Shown piece by piece: positions 60,962 through 64,000 of a DNA stretch of 64,000 nt. This DNA comes from Pasteurellaceae bacterium Macca (GTDB lineage: Bacteria; Pseudomonadota; Gammaproteobacteria; Enterobacterales; Pasteurellaceae). The notes under the pieces are model-generated. The model had not been told where the DNA came from. It saw only the letters and a program-made list of their open reading frames with translations, and ran no database searches. Where the stretch lies: NCBI GenBank assembly GCA_023101485.1, contig LVZB01000001.1:1261399-1325398 (forward strand). The letters are read 5' to 3'. The first letter of the stretch is position 1. Each line of letters opens with the position of its first letter. The position numbers and the translations under genes were made by a program.

Positions 60962-61278
60962 TTCTGCTCCACTAAAATTACTTCTTGCTCTTTTTTGATC
61001 GCCTGTAAGCCAAAACGCTCGGCGACAGCTTCGATACGGGTACGTTTACTCCAAGTGTGTTCTTCTAAACGTAAATTGAGGTATTGATATTGCAATTTTT
61101 CGTTCTCATCTTGCAATTTTCCTTGCTCAGCAATCAATAGACGCGTTTGATAGGTGTACCACACGGTCGCAAACCCTGTGGCAATAATGGCAAGTAAAAG
61201 GCAAAGGGCGACTTTATTTCGCCCAAGCACGTCATCCAAAATAATTTGTGAGAGTGGATAGCGATTATTTGACATCAC
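60958..61278 (-). CDS. ftsL: Cell division protein FtsL
   Basis: A small bitopic divisome protein that pairs with FtsB and FtsQ. 106 residues: a cytoplasmic head ([20 protein letters not shown]), a membrane helix ([24 protein letters not shown]) and a periplasmic coiled coil ([30 protein letters not shown]). ATG at 61278 or 61275. It overlaps rsmH by 14 bases and ftsI by 4 bases, the standard order. Confidence 0.94.
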   Translation of the reverse strand: MMSNNRYPLSQIILDDVLGRNKVALCLLLAIIATGFATVWYTYQTRLLIAEQGKLQDENEKLQYQYLNLRLEEHTWSKRTRIEAVAERFGLQAIKKEQEVILVEQK

Positions 61279-62224
61279 CCACTCCTACACGCTTTTCGGC
61301 AATACGAAGCACCGCACTACGGGAACGAGGGTTCGCGGTAATCTCCGCTTCACTTGGCATGACGGCTTTGCCTATGGTTTTTAACGGAATGTTTTTATTC
61401 AGTTCACTCTCTAAAATCGGCAGCCCTTTTGGCACAGCTTCGCCCTTGCTGTGCTTACGCATAAACTGTTTCACCATACGGTCTTCAAGGGAATGGAAGC
61501 TAATAATCGATAATCGCCCCCCGGGAGCAAGCACACTTAATGCAGAATGTAACGCTTTTTCTAATTCATCAAGCTCACTGTTAATAAAAATGCGGATCGC
61601 TTGGAAAGTCCGAGTGGCAGGGTGTTTATGTTTATCTTTGAAAGGCACAGCATCGGCCACAATTTTCGCCAACTGTAAAGTGCGGGAGATTTTCTCCGGT
61701 GCAGATTTATTGTAAAAAACGACCGCTTGTGCAATGCGTTTAGCAAAACGTTCTTCGCCAAACTCTTTTAGTACCCAAGTGAGATCCTCAACAGAAACCT
61801 CTGCAAGCCATTGTGCTGCAGATAAGCCACGGCTTGTGTCCATACGCATATCCAAAGGCCCATCTCGCATAAAGCTAAAGCCCCGTTCTGCTTCATCTAA
61901 TTGAGGGGAAGAAACACCTAAATCGAGTAAGATACCGTCAATTTTGCCCACTAAATCAAGGGATTGGCAAATCTCAGGAATGGCGGAAAAGGCACTGTGG
62001 AAGATCTGAAAACGAGGGTCATCAATGGTATTCGCTTCGGCAATAGCACGGGGGTCACGGTCTGTAGCGATTAACCGCCCTTGCTCGCCAAGCTGGGATA
62101 AAATCAAACGGGAATGTCCGCCACGCCCAAAAGTGCCATCAATGTAAATTCCATTTGGCTTAATCGCCAACGCATCAACTGCTTCATGCAATAGCACAGT
62201 AATGTGTTTTGGGGTGTCGTTCAT
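61265..62224 (-). CDS. rsmH: 16S rRNA m4C1402 methyltransferase RsmH
   Basis: Methylates N4 of C1402, paired with RsmI at the same nucleotide. Motifs are [29 protein letters not shown] (SAM site), [34 protein letters not shown], and [18 protein letters not shown]. 319 residues, normal. An uptake signal is inside at about 61720. It lies 23 bases after mraZ. Confidence 0.96.
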   Translation of the reverse strand: MNDTPKHITVLLHEAVDALAIKPNGIYIDGTFGRGGHSRLILSQLGEQGRLIATDRDPRAIAEANTIDDPRFQIFHSAFSAIPEICQSLDLVGKIDGILLDLGVSSPQLDEAERGFSFMRDGPLDMRMDTSRGLSAAQWLAEVSVEDLTWVLKEFGEERFAKRIAQAVVFYNKSAPEKISRTLQLAKIVADAVPFKDKHKHPATRTFQAIRIFINSELDELEKALHSALSVLAPGGRLSIISFHSLEDRMVKQFMRKHSKGEAVPKGLPILESELNKNIPLKTIGKAVMPSEAEITANPRSRSAVLRIAEKRVGVGDVK

Positions 62225-62247
62225 CTTACTTTTTACTTTCCGTTATA

Positions 62248-62703
62248 CTATAAAGAGAGGTTTTTTAAGGCATCACAGTGATACATTTCAGCGGAACTGC
62301 CGAGGGCTAAATCCTCTTGAATCTGCGATTGCCACTGTTTATCTTGCCAAATTTCAAATTTATTGAGTTGCCCAACAAGCATAATGTGCTGTTCGAGCTG
62401 GGCGTGCTGACGCAATGCGGGGCTTAATAAAATTCGCCCTGCGGAATCCATTTCACATTCCGTGGCAAAGCCTTGCATCACACGCTGAATACGCCGTTGC
62501 ATGGGGTCAAAATTCGATAAAGAGAGTAATTTCTGCTCCACGATTTCCCATTCTTTTAAAGGATAGAGTAATAAACAAGGCTGGCGAATATCCACCGTGC
62601 AAATCAACTGCCCTTGCTGTTCCAATAAGGGCGCACGGTAGCGTGTGGGAATCCCAAGACGCCCTTTGCTATCAAGGCTGATTAAGGTTGCACCACGAAA
62701 CAT
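62248..62703 (-). CDS. mraZ: Transcriptional regulator MraZ
   Basis: A 151-residue AbrB-fold protein with two repeats, each with a DxxGR motif: [14 protein letters not shown] and [17 protein letters not shown]. It heads the dcw cluster and represses it through TGGG repeats in its own leader (three copies lie 88-112 bases upstream). Length matches E. coli MraZ. Confidence 0.96.
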   Translation of the reverse strand: MFRGATLISLDSKGRLGIPTRYRAPLLEQQGQLICTVDIRQPCLLLYPLKEWEIVEQKLLSLSNFDPMQRRIQRVMQGFATECEMDSAGRILLSPALRQHAQLEQHIMLVGQLNKFEIWQDKQWQSQIQEDLALGSSAEMYHCDALKNLSL

Positions 62704-62790
62704 TCTGCCCTTCTCTTCCTATTTACTCTTGCAAAGATTGCAACGTACCTATAAAAGGGTGAATTTTTGAAGGCGGAATTTTTAAAAAGT

Positions 62791-62815
62791 TCCCACTATT
62801 CACCACTTTTTCCCA
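62791..62815 (-). promoter_or_regulatory. MraZ operator of the dcw cluster
   Basis: On the minus strand TGGGA-N5-TGGTG-N5-TGGGA, three direct repeats at exactly 10-base spacing (plus-strand positions 62791-62795, 62801-62805, 62811-62815). This is the MraZ-box layout; the middle copy deviates. Confidence 0.88.
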
Positions 62816-62873
62816 CTTATTTAATAAAGGCGAAATTCTAGCGGTTTAAGCTAGGCGGAGCAAGGAATTTTCT

Positions 62874-62918
62874 TAATGAAAATAAACCGCCCGTTCTCAA
62901 TACCGAGAGGGGCGGTTT
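62874..62918 (-). terminator. Terminator of fadR
   Basis: Stem AAACCGCCC / GGGCGGTTT (62884-62918) with an inner TCTC/GAGA pairing, on the minus strand followed by ATTTTC. It lies 6 bases after the fadR stop and insulates the mraZ promoter region. Confidence 0.82.
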
Positions 62919-62924
62919 AGCGAG

Positions 62925-63647
62925 CTATTCACCAAAATCAGGGGGGAGATGTTGGAGCATTTCTGTCCAAATCTCCGTGCTAATTCGGCGATGCTTTGCC
63001 ATACATTCGGCGACTTTAACACTATCTTGCTCCTCGCAAGCGGTCTTTAATTCGCGATAAAATGTCAACGTGAGCTGACGGGAATCGGCGTGATGAAAAA
63101 AGAGCGAGGCAATTTTGAGATAGAGATCTTTAAAGCTGTTTAAAATTAAACCATAAACAGGCTTGTTCGCCACAAAGGTAAAACGACGGTAGAGGGAATA
63201 GTCAAATTCTGCATAAGCTTCGGCACTATCGGCTAAAGTGGCTAAATCATCAAAAAGCGTAAGGGATTGCTTGGCATCAAGGCGAATCGCCTCAGGAATA
63301 TAATATTCCCCCATGCGAGTACGTAAAGAAACCACATTGCCAATAATTAAAGGGGTGATCGTTGGGTCAAGTTTAATCAAGGTGCTAATAATATTTGGCC
63401 CTGCACTTTCCCATACATTATTTACCTTCGTGGCTTTGCCGTGTTGAATCGTCAGCCAACCATCCCGCGCAAGGCGTTGTAGCACTTCACGCAACGTGGT
63501 CCGCGTCACGCCAATAATATCGGCTAACTCTCGCTCCGCCGGTAATTCACTGCCTGCAGGGAAGCGATGATTCCAAATACTTTTTACAATAAATTCTTCG
63601 GCAAGTGCCGCGGGGCTTTGGGCTTTTAAAAGGTCTGTCTGTTCCAT
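62925..63647 (-). CDS. fadR: Fatty-acid metabolism regulator FadR
   Basis: A GntR-family regulator binding long-chain acyl-CoA, repressing beta-oxidation and activating fab genes. The N-terminal winged helix is FIVKSIWNHRFPAGSELPAERELADIIGVTRTTLREVLQRLARDGWLTIQHGK. The C-terminal acyl-CoA domain carries LRTRMGEYYIPEAIR and the FADR-specific helix pattern. 240 residues matches E. coli (239). It is divergent from nhaB, as in enterobacteria. An uptake signal lies inside at about 63039. Confidence 0.95.
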   Translation of the reverse strand: MEQTDLLKAQSPAALAEEFIVKSIWNHRFPAGSELPAERELADIIGVTRTTLREVLQRLARDGWLTIQHGKATKVNNVWESAGPNIISTLIKLDPTITPLIIGNVVSLRTRMGEYYIPEAIRLDAKQSLTLFDDLATLADSAEAYAEFDYSLYRRFTFVANKPVYGLILNSFKDLYLKIASLFFHHADSRQLTLTFYRELKTACEEQDSVKVAECMAKHRRISTEIWTEMLQHLPPDFGE

Positions 63648-63803
63648 TTGAATTCCAATAATGAGTGAAGTACAACTCCATAAAATTTGAAAAAATGTGA
63701 TATAGTTATCAGATTTTAATCATTTTGACCAATTTCTATTATCGTTTTTGCCAAACTAGATTACAATCGACTTAAGGCTAACACACTTTGACAGAGTTTT
63801 TCT

Positions 63804-64000
63804 ATGAATAATCTTGATGCAATGCTAAAAAACTTTCTCGGACATACACCTAATTGGTACAAAATCTGTATTTTAGCTTTCCTTATTATTAATCCTTTAA
63901 TCTATTTTTTTATTAGCCCATTTATTGCTGGTTGGGTACTTGTCGCTGAATTCATCTTTACCCTTGCTATGGCATTAAAATGCTATCCATTACAACCTGG
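63804..64000 (+). CDS. nhaB: Na+/H+ antiporter NhaB, N-terminal part
   Basis: Runs off the right edge; 65 complete codons are visible. It reads [20 protein letters not shown] followed by a hydrophobic helix ([20 protein letters not shown]) and another ([21 protein letters not shown]), matching the NhaB start. The start ATG at 63804 is chosen by that match; no strong ribosome site precedes it. The neighbourhood fadR/nhaB supports it. Confidence 0.9.
   Translation, partial: MNNLDAMLKNFLGHTPNWYKICILAFLIINPLIYFFISPFIAGWVLVAEFIFTLAMALKCYPLQP

Overview
The window is a bacterial chromosome segment from a member of the Pasteurellaceae. The case rests on gene content and order (bamD/rluD divergent pair, queC-queD, fadR/nhaB divergent pair, the lpoA-yraN-diaA-dolP block, a mraZ-led cell-wall cluster, PAS-less ArcB, SapF) and on more than two dozen DNA-uptake-signal cores of the form ACAAGCGGTC or its complement. 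That is the 'Apl-type' uptake signal known from the Actinobacillus pleuropneumoniae / Mannheimia / Glaesserella side of the family, not the AAGTGCGGT type of Haemophilus influenzae. I cannot name the species from sequence alone. No rRNA, tRNA or CRISPR locus was seen.

Region 1 (1-5.7 kb) is the distal half of a histidine operon: hisB (3' end), hisH, hisA, hisF, hisIE. Three of its four junctions carry a foreign, codirectional gene: an AT-rich protein resembling DUF6037 (hisB|hisH), a solitary IS200/IS605-type TnpA preceded by a 4 x 120 bp array of palindromes (hisH|hisA), and a GIY-YIG nuclease-like protein (hisF|hisIE). This is the most unusual part of the window. Region 2 (5.8-11.4 kb) holds glycolysis and redox genes: pgk, fba, an orphan sapF with degenerate ATPase motifs, a nitroreductase and gor. 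Region 3 (11.4-19.2 kb) holds a broken lipoprotein gene, a frameshifted queE, arcB, tsaD, bamD/rluD and trpCF.

Region 4 (19.2-22.1 kb) is a codirectional run: yqcC, truC, yoaH, an unknown exported protein and prfB with its programmed +1 frameshift. Region 5 (22.1-26.4 kb) holds a sucrose-type PTS permease with two operators and a CRP site, the acid phosphatase aphA, an IS1595-family element that abuts a gltS remnant, and a pirin. Region 6 (26.4-35.5 kb) holds a preQ1 riboswitch with queC-queD, adk, a Fur-box-preceded TonB-dependent receptor, galE-ampG, rluE and an atypical Nramp-family transporter. Region 7 (35.5-45.1 kb) holds a secreted SNase/excalibur protein, a cysteine desulfurase, pfkA, ribF, sugE, an unknown two-gene pair, ileS and pssA.

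Region 8 (45.2-49.5 kb) is the outer-membrane/septation block dolP-diaA-yraN-lpoA with rsmI divergent. Region 9 (49.6-62.8 kb) is the division and cell-wall cluster on the minus strand: mraZ-rsmH-ftsL-ftsI-murE-[phosphoethanolamine transferase]-murF-mraY-murD-ftsW-murG. It carries a MraZ operator, an enlarged FtsI, a foreign envelope-enzyme gene and a single-base frameshift in mraY. The window closes with fadR and the start of nhaB. The frameshifts in queE and mraY are both one G short in a G-run. Because mraY is essential, homopolymer sequencing or assembly error should be excluded before either is treated as biology.
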